Positions 17,675 through 25,897 of a stretch of 45,273 nt of DNA are shown here, piece by piece. The DNA comes from Mesorhizobium sp. (lineage in GTDB: Bacteria; Pseudomonadota; Alphaproteobacteria; Rhizobiales; Rhizobiaceae), in NCBI GenBank assembly GCA_004020645.1, contig SAQL01000025.1:1-45273 (forward strand). The letters are read 5' to 3'. The number at the start of each line of letters is the position of its first letter. Positions within the stretch are counted from its first letter, which is position 1. The position numbers and the translations under genes are program-made. A model generated the notes under the pieces. It was not told where the DNA came from. It ran no database searches and saw only the letters and a list, made by a program, of their open reading frames with translations.

Positions 17675-18110
17675 ACGCTCATTAGCTGCCGTAACCGCCA
17701 CTGCCCTAAGTGCCAGGGCCTGGCTCGCGCCCAGTGGCTAGCCGGCGGTAGGCTGAGCTGCTGCCGGTCCCATACTTCCACGTGGTCTTCCCCGTCCCGG
17801 CCCAGATCGCTGAGATCGCCTTCCAGAACAAGGCGGCGGTCTATGCGATCCTGTCAAGGCCGCATCCGAGGCCTTGAGGGTGGCGGCGGCCTATCCTAGG
17901 CATCTGGGCGCCGAGATCGGCGTGGTCGCCGTGCTTCATACTTGGGGTCAAAATCTCCACCATCATCCGCATGTCCACTGCGTCATGCCGCGCGGCGGCC
18001 TGTCGCTCGAGCCTGCCACGGCGAAGGCCGGGGACCAGCGATGGATCGCCTGCCGGCCGGGATTTTTCCTCCCCGTACGGGTTTCTGTCGCGCTGCGCTT
18101 CGGTGCGGTC
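17675..18110 (+). pseudogene. IS91-family transposase fragment
   Basis: Successive frames read NRHCPKCQGLARAQWLA, the zinc-binding CxxC region of IS91/Y2-type transposases, then FHVVFPVPAQIAEIAFQNKA. From about 17874 comes AYPRHLGAEIGVVAVLHTWG and NLHHHPHVHCVMPRGGLS, the conserved HHHPHVH metal-binding motif. The catalytic tyrosine region is missing because the frame runs directly into an IS5-family transposase near 18110. At least two frame changes lie upstream of 17880. Confidence 0.7.
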
Positions 18111-18114
18111 GATT

Positions 18115-19335
18115 CGGACGGTCCCGGCATGCCGCCGCTGCCGACCCGGCTGATGGCGGGGCTGGCGACCCTCAAGCACACCTTCAACCTGTCAGACGAG
18201 GTGCCGTGCGAGCGCTGGGTGGAAAACCCCTACTTCCAGTATCTGTGCGGCGAAGAGTTCGTCCGCCACGCACTGCCGTTCGACCGCTCGTCGATTGACG
18301 CGCTGGCGCAGCCGCATGGGCGAGGAGCGGATCGTCGCGTTTTGCAGGAAAGCCTCAGCATTGCAGTCAAGACCGGGGCGATGAAGCCGACCGACACGCG
18401 CCAAGTGATCGTGGACACGACCGTGCAGCCGAAGAACGTGATGTTCCCGACCGACGCCAAGCTCATCCACCGCGCCCGCGAGCGGCTGGTGCGGCTGGCC
18501 AAACAGGCGGGGCTGGATTTGCGCCAGACCTATGTGCGGGTCGGCAAGCTGGCGCTGATCAAGCACCAGCGCTATGCGCACGCCAAGCAGTTCAAGCGGG
18601 CCAGCAAGGCGCTGCGCAGGCTCAAGACCTATCTCGGCCGGACCATTCGCGACATCTCCCGCCAGATCGCCGGCGATGCGGAACTGGGCGCGCTCTTCAA
18701 ACGGTCGCTCTACCAGGCCTCCACCGTTCTCGAGCAGCGTCAGCGCCAGCGCGGCCGCAAAATCTACAGCCTGCATGCGCACGAGGTGGAATGCATCGGC
18801 GAGGGCGCTCAGGCGCCCTACGAGTTCGGGGGGAGGTGTCGGTGGCCACCACGCTGAAGCGCTCAAAGGGTGGCCAGTTCGCCCTGCTTGCAAAAGCGCT
18901 GCCCGGCAATCCCTATGACGGCCACACGCTCGCAGCGATCATCCCTGACATGGAAAAGACCATCGGCAACGAGATCAGCCGCGTTCTCGCCGACGCCGGT
19001 TATCGCGGCCACAACGCGCCGCAAAGCCATAAGTTCAGGGTCTCCACCGCTGGTCAAAAGCGCCGCGTGACACCGGCCATCAAGCGCCAGATGCGGCGGC
19101 GATCGGCCGTCGAGCCGGTGATCGGCCACATCAAGAACGAACACAGAATGGGCCGCAATTACCTCGCTCACACCCAACGCGATGCGATCAACGCCATCCT
19201 GGCCGCAGCCGGTTACAACTTCTCCCTCCTGCTCAGGTGGCTGAAGGCGTTTTTGTGGCTCTTGATCGCCGCGTTCCTGAACCGGCCGAAGCAGCTTGCC
19301 ACTCAGCGATCAAGATTGTTCACAGTCGACGGAGA
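18115..19335 (+). pseudogene. IS5-family transposase, 5'-truncated and frameshifted
   Basis: The sense starts at GPGMPPLPTRLMAGLATLKH, then LSDEVPCERWVENPYFQYL. A short out-of-frame stretch near 18300-18345 corresponds to the family's RWRQRMGEERI. It continues KTGAMKPTDTRQVIVDTTVQ (first catalytic Asp) and LHAHEVECIGEGAQAPYEF. A shift near 18830 leads to KVSVATTLKRSKGGQFALL-like sequence, ILADAGYRG-like second Asp (here VLADAGYRGHNAP) and RRRSAVEPVIGHIKNEHRMG (catalytic Glu). The first ~40 residues are missing at the IS91 junction. Confidence 0.75.
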
Positions 19336-19536
19336 CGCGTCGTGCAGGAAATCACTGGTGCGGACGCGCCCACCCTCTGGATGTTCAAGCTCCGAGCGCG
19401 TCCGATCCATGGGCGAATTGGACCGTGGGCCAGCCTCTCCTGAGGCAGGACCGCTGGACCCACCTGTGTCCTCCGCGCCGCTGACGACTCTGGCTTGCCA
19501 ACTGTACGCGCTGCCAAGTCGACCGATACCCGTCAT
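19303..19536 (-). CDS. Uncertain short ORF downstream of the secretin gene
   Basis: A 77-codon frame from ATG 19536 (MTGIGRLGSAYSWQARVV), polar and rich in Ser, Gly, Asp and Glu, runs into the right end of the IS5 remnant. If real, it would be a gene following the secretin and truncated by the IS. There is no clear ribosome site and no recognisable family. The rest of the 315 bp between IS5 and the secretin holds nothing else I can support. Confidence 0.2.
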   Translation of the reverse strand: MTGIGRLGSAYSWQARVVSGAEDTGGSSGPASGEAGPRSNSPMDRTRSELEHPEGGRVRTSDFLHDASPSTVNNLDR

Positions 19537-19651
19537 AGTGACGCGCGGGTTTCCGTCGAGAGGACGCGGAGCTTTGCCTCCCATAGCGTCTGTTGGCGAC
19601 GAGTTCGTCCCTGCTGCTGGTCCACATCATCAGAGCACTGCTGCTCCCATT

Positions 19652-21763
19652 TCACCGTCGCCTTGGGACCGGCCGTTGCGGCTGAGCTGACGGCGTTAGC
19701 CGGCGGCCCAGGTCGGGGGCCAGCGACTCGAACTTTTCACGCAGCTCCTGCGTCAGCGCTCTTGCGTCGGCGTCACTGTCAACCACGCGGGCGTTGAGCA
19801 ATATCAAGAGCTCAGTCCGTTCCTTGCCGTATTCCGTGCTGCGGAACAGTCCCCCTAAAAGCGGAATGTCCTTCAGCACAGGGACCCCGGAATTGGCTTG
19901 GTTGGTGCTATCTTGCATCAATCCGCCGATAGCGATCGTGTCGCCGTTTCGCATCGATACGGTACTCCGGAGGCGGCGCAACGAAATCACCGGTGATTGA
20001 ACATTGGTAAGCGTGTTCCTGTTGCCGGTGCTGACCTCCTGAAACGTGTCGAGTGTTATACTACCACCGGCACCAATTCTGGGCGTAACAGCCAAGATCA
20101 CCCCTGTGTCGCGCATCTCGACATCGCTCATGATGGGTGAGTTTCCGCTTGCGATAGATTGCGATGATCGGCCGAGGATCGGGATCTGATCGCCCACCTG
20201 GATCGTGGCGGTTTGATTGTTGACCGCAAGAATGCGCGGCGCGGATACAACCTCGACCTCCCCAAGTGCGCTCAGCCCATGTAACACAATGTTGACGTCC
20301 GTGTTGGGGAACACATACGACAGACCATTTGGAACTGCTCCCAAGCTCTTGGTGGAGAGAAGATAGTCCACGCCGTAGCGCAGACCATTGTTCAGCCGCA
20401 CCTCGGCGACGATAGCTTGGATGAGAACCTGTCGAGGCTTGACATCGAGTTGAAGGATCGCGGCCTCCACGATCTTGTAGTCGTGCGGTGCTGCGAGCAC
20501 TACGAGCGCGTTCTGTCCTGGGTCCTCCTGGATCCGCACCGGCGCCGAGAGGCCAAGACGGTTCGCCGACATTTCCGTTTGGTCCACTGGGTGCGACCTT
20601 GAGACGGTCGCATCTGGCGTTTCGGCCGTCAGACCTGGCACATTGACCGGCAGGCTGGCTCGATTGGATACGCCGCTTCCCAGCGAGAGGTTGCCGAACA
20701 TTCCCGCGGGCTGTGCAGGCGGGACAGCACTGGGCGCCTCAGCGCCGAACGTTTGCGCCAGCACATGCGCCGCTTCCGAAGCCCGCCGGTAGAGCAGTGG
20801 ACGCACGTGAATGTTTGCCGACGCCTCCGACGCACTATCCAGTCTTGCGATCGCCTGGCGGACTTGCTTGAGAGCTGCAGGATCTTCTGCCACAACAAGG
20901 ATACCATTCAGTCGCTCTAGTGCCGCAAATTGGACAAGCCCTCTCTCTTGGCCATTTTGCGTAAACAACAAATTGAGTTCTCGCTCAATATCGGCGGGGC
21001 TCGCTTGAGACAGCGTATACAGCGCGAATGATTTGTGAAGCATGGCTTCGGTATCAAAGAGGTCGACCAGTTCCCGCACAGAACTCACGGATCCTGGCGG
21101 ACCACTGACAACAATGCCTCTTCCTCCGGGCGCCAGCGTGAGACGAACACCGTTCTGCAAGTTCGGTCGGATTACCCCGATGACCTCAGCCGGATCAACA
21201 TACCGCACCGGAATGATTTGAACGCTGCTCTGCATGCCGCCCGGGAGGTCAGCCAAGCGCCCCACCCGCACTCCTTGATCACCCGCAGCCAGTCCATAGC
21301 CGTGCGGCGCAAGGGCTTTGTCCAGAAGCCGCGGCACCTCACTCACGGGCACCTGCCGTGCTGTATGAAGGGTCATTTTCCCTCCAACGCCGGGATCGAT
21401 GACAACGGGCATTCTCATCACATCACCTACGATATCCTGCACCACCTGGCGAATGTCGTCATTCGCAAAGTCAAGGCTCACCCGCCTGCTATCCGACACC
21501 ACCGGCAGCTTCCGTTCCCCTGTGGCTGCCACTGGCCGCGCTTGCCTCTGCCCCAGCACTTCAAAGCCGTTAGTCTGCGGTCCGCGACGTTCTCCCAAAA
21601 CCGCGGAGTCAGACGGGACGAAGGACGGTGCGTTCAGCAAAACCCCGCGCTCGGCAATCGCACCACTGCCGGAGCACCCCTCTAGAAGCAACAGTAACCA
21701 AGGGAAACAAATCAATGCAGTGTTCCTGCCTGCGATGGCCATCCGTTCACCCATTAAATTCAC
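19652..21763 (-). CDS. sctC: Outer-membrane secretin with type II (GspD-like) architecture, in the SctC position
   Basis: Secretins form the outer-membrane ring of type II/III systems. Starts GTG 21763, ATG 21754 and ATG 21742 are possible; the last gives a compact lipoprotein signal with LLLLLEGC (lipid Cys30 by the longest start). Domains: N0 ~93-170 (VSLDFANDDIRQVVQDIVGD), N1 ~180-240, N2 ~245-312, N3 ~318-445 with a ~70-residue Pro/Ser insertion, then the secretin barrel ~445-680 (EVEVVSAPRILAVNNQTATI, VPVLKDIPLLGGLFRS, ELLILLNARVV). Three repeated N-modules plus a VPVLKDIP-type motif are as in GspD. Ysc-type SctC usually has one fewer. No other gsp gene is present, and the flanking genes are T3SS genes. 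Confidence 0.85.
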   Translation of the reverse strand: MNLMGERMAIAGRNTALICFPWLLLLLEGCSGSGAIAERGVLLNAPSFVPSDSAVLGERRGPQTNGFEVLGQRQARPVAATGERKLPVVSDSRRVSLDFANDDIRQVVQDIVGDVMRMPVVIDPGVGGKMTLHTARQVPVSEVPRLLDKALAPHGYGLAAGDQGVRVGRLADLPGGMQSSVQIIPVRYVDPAEVIGVIRPNLQNGVRLTLAPGGRGIVVSGPPGSVSSVRELVDLFDTEAMLHKSFALYTLSQASPADIERELNLLFTQNGQERGLVQFAALERLNGILVVAEDPAALKQVRQAIARLDSASEASANIHVRPLLYRRASEAAHVLAQTFGAEAPSAVPPAQPAGMFGNLSLGSGVSNRASLPVNVPGLTAETPDATVSRSHPVDQTEMSANRLGLSAPVRIQEDPGQNALVVLAAPHDYKIVEAAILQLDVKPRQVLIQAIVAEVRLNNGLRYGVDYLLSTKSLGAVPNGLSYVFPNTDVNIVLHGLSALGEVEVVSAPRILAVNNQTATIQVGDQIPILGRSSQSIASGNSPIMSDVEMRDTGVILAVTPRIGAGGSITLDTFQEVSTGNRNTLTNVQSPVISLRRLRSTVSMRNGDTIAIGGLMQDSTNQANSGVPVLKDIPLLGGLFRSTEYGKERTELLILLNARVVDSDADARALTQELREKFESLAPDLGRRLTPSAQPQRPVPRRR

Positions 21764-21809
21764 AAACTACATATTCTAGAATCAGAGTTGATCGCTAGGC
21801 CGCGAATAC

Positions 21810-22346
21810 TTACCTGGTGTTTCCGATAATATTCTCCTTGGTTTTGCCATCCTTGGACAACAGGTTGGTCGCGAGTTCAACACACTGATTTAACTTGTCC
21901 ATCAGCGACTGCAGGCGAATCAGCGCCATGTGCGAATCGCTATTTGCGGTATCGATGCTCGCCTTCAGGTTGGAGATAGCGGCATCGAAGTCCGACTGAA
22001 CACCGGAGGTATCGGATGCTTTCTGCTCGATAGCGATGCCGTTCGCGAGCATCCACTGATGGGTATTTTGGGTCTCGCCGTGCGCGTCCACAAACTCGCC
22101 ATACGACCGTACTCCCTTGTCGTCAGGCCGGTTGGCGCGTAGCGCGGCCAGAGCGGAGTTCGCGGTCTTTAGCCAATCGGTCCGCTTCTGCATTTCTTCG
22201 AATTCATCTTTAACTTGATCCTCAAGAAGATTATACCGCCCTAACTGAATTAGCAGTGCCAACGCGCTCAAGTCGCCCCCGGCCCGGGGGATATTGGACG
22301 CATCGCGAGAAAGTTGATTTGGGGGTATCACGTTTGACATTGCCAC
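21810..22346 (-). CDS. EspA/SseB-like secreted protein (filament or needle-tip candidate)
   Basis: 178 residues, no signal peptide, from GTG 22346 or ATG 22340, with AGGAAAGG upstream. A hydrophobic helix near the N-terminus (SALALLIQLGRYNLLEDQV) is followed by a coil (EEMQKRTDWLKTANSALAAL), a variable middle and a C-terminal helix (ALIRLQSLMDKLNQCVELAT) ending NLLSKDGKTKENI. This helix-variable-helix plan and C-terminus resemble EspA/SseB/EseB, proteins that make the extracellular filament or tip linking needle and translocon. It lies between the translocator and secretin genes, as expected for a translocon component. The family call is from pattern, not alignment. Confidence 0.55.
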   Translation of the reverse strand: MAMSNVIPPNQLSRDASNIPRAGGDLSALALLIQLGRYNLLEDQVKDEFEEMQKRTDWLKTANSALAALRANRPDDKGVRSYGEFVDAHGETQNTHQWMLANGIAIEQKASDTSGVQSDFDAAISNLKASIDTANSDSHMALIRLQSLMDKLNQCVELATNLLSKDGKTKENIIGNTR

Positions 22347-22381
22347 TGGCCTTTCCTGCGCAGATTAACTTGTTCCTGCTC

Positions 22382-23512
22382 TCACCCCATGTTGACGATC
22401 TTGCTCCTCGTGTCAGCGTCCGCGCGTCTCATCTCGGAAAGCTTGTCCAGAACGTCCTGGATCATCTTTTCATAGGCTGATTTGAATTCACTCTCGTCGT
22501 CGGCGCGAGAGCGCATCTTGGTACCCTCCGCTTCCACCTTTGCCTTTTTCTCCTGCTCACTGGTTGCCCCCATTTTGAGGGCGGCACCTGGGATCTTACC
22601 GACCTCGGTCATGCCCGTGGCGAGGCCGCTCCAGATCATGGTCGTCTCGTGGGCGACTTGCTGCGCTCTGTAGATCCTAGTCAGGTCAACGGGGGGCGGC
22701 TGGCTAGCTTCCGGGGATCGCTCTGGGACCAGCTTCGCTTCAGGCTGCTGCAGGTCAGCCCGGAAACTCGTTTCCTTCGAACCGCTGAGCTTCGCATCGA
22801 GGCGAGTCTGTGCTTTGCTCGCGCCCTTAGTGCTGACGCGCGCACCGGCTATCGCGAAGGCGGAGGTTAGGAACGTGCCGACCAGCTCACGTATCCCAGA
22901 AGCGCGAAGCGCTCTGTAGATCCTGTTCTGGTCAACGGGGGGCGGCTGGCTAGCCTTCGGAGATGGCTCTGCGGCCAGCTTCGTATGAGCCCGAAAACCC
23001 GTTTCGTTCAAACCGCTGAGCTTCGCATCGAAGCGAGTCTGTGCTTTACTCGCGCCCATAATACTGACGCCCGCACCGGCTATCGCGAAGGCGGAGGTTA
23101 GGAGCGTGCCGACCAGCTCACATATTCCAGAAGCGCGAAGCGCCTTGGCAGCAGCTTCCTGTGCCGCAATATCGCAGTCACGCGCGGCCTGCCGGTCCAG
23201 TCTTGCAAATTCCCGGAACTTCAGACTGAGGCTGTGCAGCAACGCACCAACTGCATATATATCGACTGAGGCGAGCCGTGCTCCCAGAGCGGTTTCGGCA
23301 CCATTGTTTTGGACGACGATGTCTTCCAGCGTTGGCGAACCGGCCGATGCCAACTTGAAGAGGTCGGCTGGTGTTGTTATCAGTTCGCCGTACCTCACGC
23401 CCATGCCATTAGACGTCGCGAACATAGGCAAAAAGGGCCAATGTTCATCCAAATCGCGGCCCGGCAGACGAGGGCCGCGAATGTCGTTTGCTTGTACGAC
23501 AGTGTGTAGCAT
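22382..23512 (-). CDS. sctB: YopD/EspB-like minor translocator with an internal tandem duplication
   Basis: 376 residues from ATG 23512, with AGGAGAG upstream. SctB proteins are exported and insert in the host membrane with SctE to make the pore. The N-terminal ~100 residues are polar. A helix (FARLDRQAARDCDIAAQEAA) leads into a hydrophobic segment ELVGTLLTSAFAIAGAGVS, which is repeated at residues ~208-227. The C-terminus is a charged coil (KAKVEAEGTKMRSRADDESE). One hydrophobic segment and a C-terminal amphipathic coil fit YopD/EspB/SseD; two copies of the segment do not. It stands between the EspA-like gene and the YopB-like gene, as in translocator operons. Confidence 0.6.
   Translation of the reverse strand: MLHTVVQANDIRGPRLPGRDLDEHWPFLPMFATSNGMGVRYGELITTPADLFKLASAGSPTLEDIVVQNNGAETALGARLASVDIYAVGALLHSLSLKFREFARLDRQAARDCDIAAQEAAAKALRASGICELVGTLLTSAFAIAGAGVSIMGASKAQTRFDAKLSGLNETGFRAHTKLAAEPSPKASQPPPVDQNRIYRALRASGIRELVGTFLTSAFAIAGARVSTKGASKAQTRLDAKLSGSKETSFRADLQQPEAKLVPERSPEASQPPPVDLTRIYRAQQVAHETTMIWSGLATGMTEVGKIPGAALKMGATSEQEKKAKVEAEGTKMRSRADDESEFKSAYEKMIQDVLDKLSEMRRADADTRSKIVNMG
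22667..22912 (-). repeat. Tandem duplication in the translocator gene, second copy (246 bp)
   Basis: It encodes residues 201-282, ALRASGIRELVGTFLTSAFA through PPPVDLTRIYR. The adjacent 22913-23143 encodes the same series with 15 bp fewer (five residues around QQPEAKLV). Long identical runs remain at nucleotide level, for instance around TCAACGGGGGGCGGCTGGCT at 22686 and 22932. Confidence 0.9.
22913..23143 (-). repeat. Tandem duplication in the translocator gene, first copy (231 bp)
   Basis: It encodes residues 124-200, ALRASGICELVGTLLTSAFA through PPPVDQNRIYR. It directly adjoins the second copy, with the frame preserved, so the duplication added about 80 residues including a second hydrophobic segment. 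Confidence 0.9.
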
Positions 23513-23561
23513 GCATACTCTCCTAGCGTTTTGGTAGGGCCTGGACAGCTATGATCGCTCG

Positions 23562-24578
23562 TCAGCCGATATGCCGTATGACGGCTGACGCGGACCGACT
23601 CTGCTCCTCGATGGCATCGACAACTCTTTGCATCATGGTCTTGATGCCGAGGACCAATTCCTGGATGCGCGCCATTTCGTCCTCTTGAAGTTGGGCCAGC
23701 TTGGTGAGGAATTTCCTGATATCCAGCGTCTCCGCCCGGACGTCCGTCGCCTGCTTCTTGATGATTCCGCTCGCGGCCCCTGCGAAGAACTCGGCTAACG
23801 AAGCAGTACCTTCGCCCGCCCGAGCCGCTGTCGCAAGGCGCTGACTTGCCATAGCAATCTTCGCCACCTTATCGCCCTGGCTTGTGATCTTCGTGGCAAT
23901 GCTCGTCACCGCATTCCACCCACCAGACACGGCACCGGCACCCAAGCTTGCCAGCGAAGAAGCAAGGACGATGAAACCCGTAATGACAGTGGCCCAAATC
24001 TCGGCCTGACCCTGCGCCATCCCCAGGTCTTCGATCAGGCTCTTCGCAATGGCCTGCGTCATCTTTTCGATGACCCCCGTCTCGGTCAGGGTCCCCACGG
24101 TCACTGCCACTGCTGCAGCCGACAAGGCGAAAATCCCGCCGGTGACCACGGCCACTACCACCGACAGCGCGACCGCAATCCATCCAAATATCCTCATGGC
24201 GGTCGAACTCTTCTTCGCTTCCCTCAGCTTCTCCGCCGCGTCAGTGATCTTTCGGGCGATTTTCTCGTTCTGCTGCCGCTGCAGTTCACCTCGGTGCCGC
24301 ACATCCTCCATACCCGCGGCAGTCTGGGCGTCGGCCATCTTCATCTTGAGGGCTAGAAACTTCGCGGCTACTTCCATCGCATCAAAGGCCCGTGGTGGGG
24401 GCAGCATTGGCGCCGCATGCGACGCCGGAGCACCGACAAACACCGGCGGCAGCGCAAGTTCAGCGCCCGATTTGCTGAAACCAACCGAAAAATTGTGGGT
24501 GGGTGCGTCGATCTGAGTTAGCACGCTGGTTTTAAGTCGCATTCCACCGATTGGTTCCGTTATGCTCATTTTATGCAT
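23562..24578 (-). CDS. sctE: YopB/SseC-like major translocator
   Basis: 338 residues from ATG 24578, with AAAGGAG 8 bp upstream. SctE proteins are exported hydrophobic pore formers that insert in the target-cell membrane. A coiled coil at ~70-125 (AAKFLALKMKMADAQTAAGM, RQQNEKIARKITDAAEKLRE) precedes two hydrophobic segments, ~130-162 (FGWIAVALSVVVAVVTGGIF) and ~195-217 (WATVITGFIVLASSLASLGA), the layout of IpaB/YopB/SseC. The C-terminal coil has KFLTKLAQLQEDEMARIQEL. The frame overlaps the end of the chaperone gene by 8 bp, so translation is probably coupled. Plant-associated T3SSs normally use other translocators, so the family is unexpected here. Confidence 0.75.
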   Translation of the reverse strand: MHKMSITEPIGGMRLKTSVLTQIDAPTHNFSVGFSKSGAELALPPVFVGAPASHAAPMLPPPRAFDAMEVAAKFLALKMKMADAQTAAGMEDVRHRGELQRQQNEKIARKITDAAEKLREAKKSSTAMRIFGWIAVALSVVVAVVTGGIFALSAAAVAVTVGTLTETGVIEKMTQAIAKSLIEDLGMAQGQAEIWATVITGFIVLASSLASLGAGAVSGGWNAVTSIATKITSQGDKVAKIAMASQRLATAARAGEGTASLAEFFAGAASGIIKKQATDVRAETLDIRKFLTKLAQLQEDEMARIQELVLGIKTMMQRVVDAIEEQSRSASAVIRHIG

Positions 24579-25104
24579 CGCAGGCTCCTTTACGCGCTGC
24601 TTCGGACCTGAGCTGGCGCAGCATCAGCGACGCGCGCTGAGCGAAAGCCTTATGCTCCGGCTTTCCACCGCTAAGCTCCAATACGCTCTCAAGCGCGCTC
24701 ACAGCAGCCGCCCGCTGATTGAGCTTGATGAGGCATTTCGCAGCGCAAAGCGGGATCTGCGGATCCTCCTTGTTCAGCAGCGCAGCCAATCCATACGCAC
24801 GCAGGGCATTTGCTGAATCGCCGGACATTTGACTCGCAGCACCGAATCCGAACCAAAATCTCGGGTCCGTGTACCGGTGCATGCATAGAAAACGAAAGAA
24901 GATCAGCGCCTCGCCATTTCTACCAGAAGAATAGAAGCGATGGCCGAGCGCGTAGACTGCCTCGAGTTCGTCATCCGTGATCCCAATGACAGCTGCCAAA
25001 TCCGTACGCCCTGCGATGATCTTTTCGGTAAGCCGCGCCAGTCGTCTAGCCTCATTAGTGTCCACTTCTCCACCGCCCCTCACTAACTCCTCTACCTCCT
25101 TCAT
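24571..25104 (-). CDS. sycD: SycD/LcrH-like TPR chaperone of the translocators
   Basis: Class II chaperones keep the translocators SctE and SctB soluble before export. The family's three TPR repeats are visible: DELEAVYALGHRFYSSGRNG and EALIFFRFLCMHRYTDPRFW, FGFGAASQMSGDSANALRAY then GLAALLNKEDPQIPLCAAKC, and LIKLNQRAAAVSALESVLEL. The chosen start is ATG 25104 (MKEVEELVRG), placed 8 bp after the upstream stop with AAGGCGG ahead; an in-frame start at 25149 would overlap the upstream gene. It lies immediately upstream of sctE with an 8-bp overlap, the normal order for the chaperone. Confidence 0.85.
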   Translation of the reverse strand: MKEVEELVRGGGEVDTNEARRLARLTEKIIAGRTDLAAVIGITDDELEAVYALGHRFYSSGRNGEALIFFRFLCMHRYTDPRFWFGFGAASQMSGDSANALRAYGLAALLNKEDPQIPLCAAKCLIKLNQRAAAVSALESVLELSGGKPEHKAFAQRASLMLRQLRSEAARKGACDA

Positions 25105-25111
25105 AACCGCC

Positions 25112-25897
25112 TTAGACCCACTGCCGTACTGGTTTGACGCGCGGCGCACGTACTGGCTGCTGATTGGACGTGAGGGCCATGCGATCGCTCAGAACCGCCT
25201 GCCGCTCACATGTGTAAGCTTGCTGAAAACTCTCGTCTTGAGCCTCAACAAATGCGGAAATGGCATCGCCGGTCATGGCATAGTCGCCCAAGAGCTCAGC
25301 TTGCCGGTCGAGTTGTTCCCGACCTTTTCTCAAGAAGCTCTCCACCTGCGCGATCGTTTGCCGCGAACTCATCATCGTCCCATCGAGATCTTTGCCATCC
25401 ATACGTCCACGCGCGGAATCGCAAGCGTTGTGGCAACTGACATCGGGCCCGCGCGCAAAGTTTTGATCGTTGGAGAGCAGCGACTGGTTGATGCTGCGAT
25501 GGCGGCGGCAAATTCCATTCCAATAGATCGCCGCATTGCAGAATGACACCATTTGTTCCCTTATAACCGCCCGATCGCCATCGACGTGATCAATGTCAGC
25601 CCAAAGCAGCAGAGCACCGCCTTGATCGGCACAGAGCGCCACCTGGACAGAGACACGGAAGAGCAGGTTCTCTCCGAGCAATTCACGGATCTCCAGTTCA
25701 TTGTCCGGCACTGTCTTTGCAATCCTGCTGGTTAATCGCACTGATCGTACGCCTGTCGCCTCCAAGACGATCCCGACTCCGTCGACCGTGAGCTCAATGC
25801 GCTTTACAGCCGCGGGCGAGGCGCAAGGACGATCTGAATTCTTCAACAAGCACTCCAAAGCCACTAACAGGACATCGTCTGCCGACGCTGGTGCCAC
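25112..25897 (-). CDS. Class I (CesT-like) chaperone domain, possibly joined to a small LcrG-like protein
   Basis: The frame runs 26038-25112 without ATG in its first half; GTG 25897 follows AAGGAAAAGCGAG and is preferred. Residues ~1-115 (VLLVALECLLKN, RIELTVDGVGIVLEAT, ELLGENLLFRVSVQVA, GGALLLWADID) have the alternating pattern of class I effector chaperones. A weakly structured ~45-residue stretch follows. The last 87 residues, from ATG 25375 (MMSSRQTIAQVESFLRKGRE), form a coiled-coil-like unit with a basic Pro/Arg tail (PVRAPRVKPVRQ). It could be a separate gene and stands where lcrG stands before lcrV-sycD-yopB-yopD in Yersinia. Its identity is uncertain. Confidence 0.4.
   Translation of the reverse strand: MAPASADDVLLVALECLLKNSDRPCASPAAVKRIELTVDGVGIVLEATGVRSVRLTSRIAKTVPDNELEIRELLGENLLFRVSVQVALCADQGGALLLWADIDHVDGDRAVIREQMVSFCNAAIYWNGICRRHRSINQSLLSNDQNFARGPDVSCHNACDSARGRMDGKDLDGTMMSSRQTIAQVESFLRKGREQLDRQAELLGDYAMTGDAISAFVEAQDESFQQAYTCERQAVLSDRMALTSNQQPVRAPRVKPVRQWV

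Noticed and set aside
25112..25375. 87-codon ORF considered as the needle subunit SctF
   Set aside because: The size is right, but it lacks the hydrophobic C-terminal end and the pattern of needle proteins, and ends in a basic proline-rich tail. An LcrG-like role is a better, still weak, guess.
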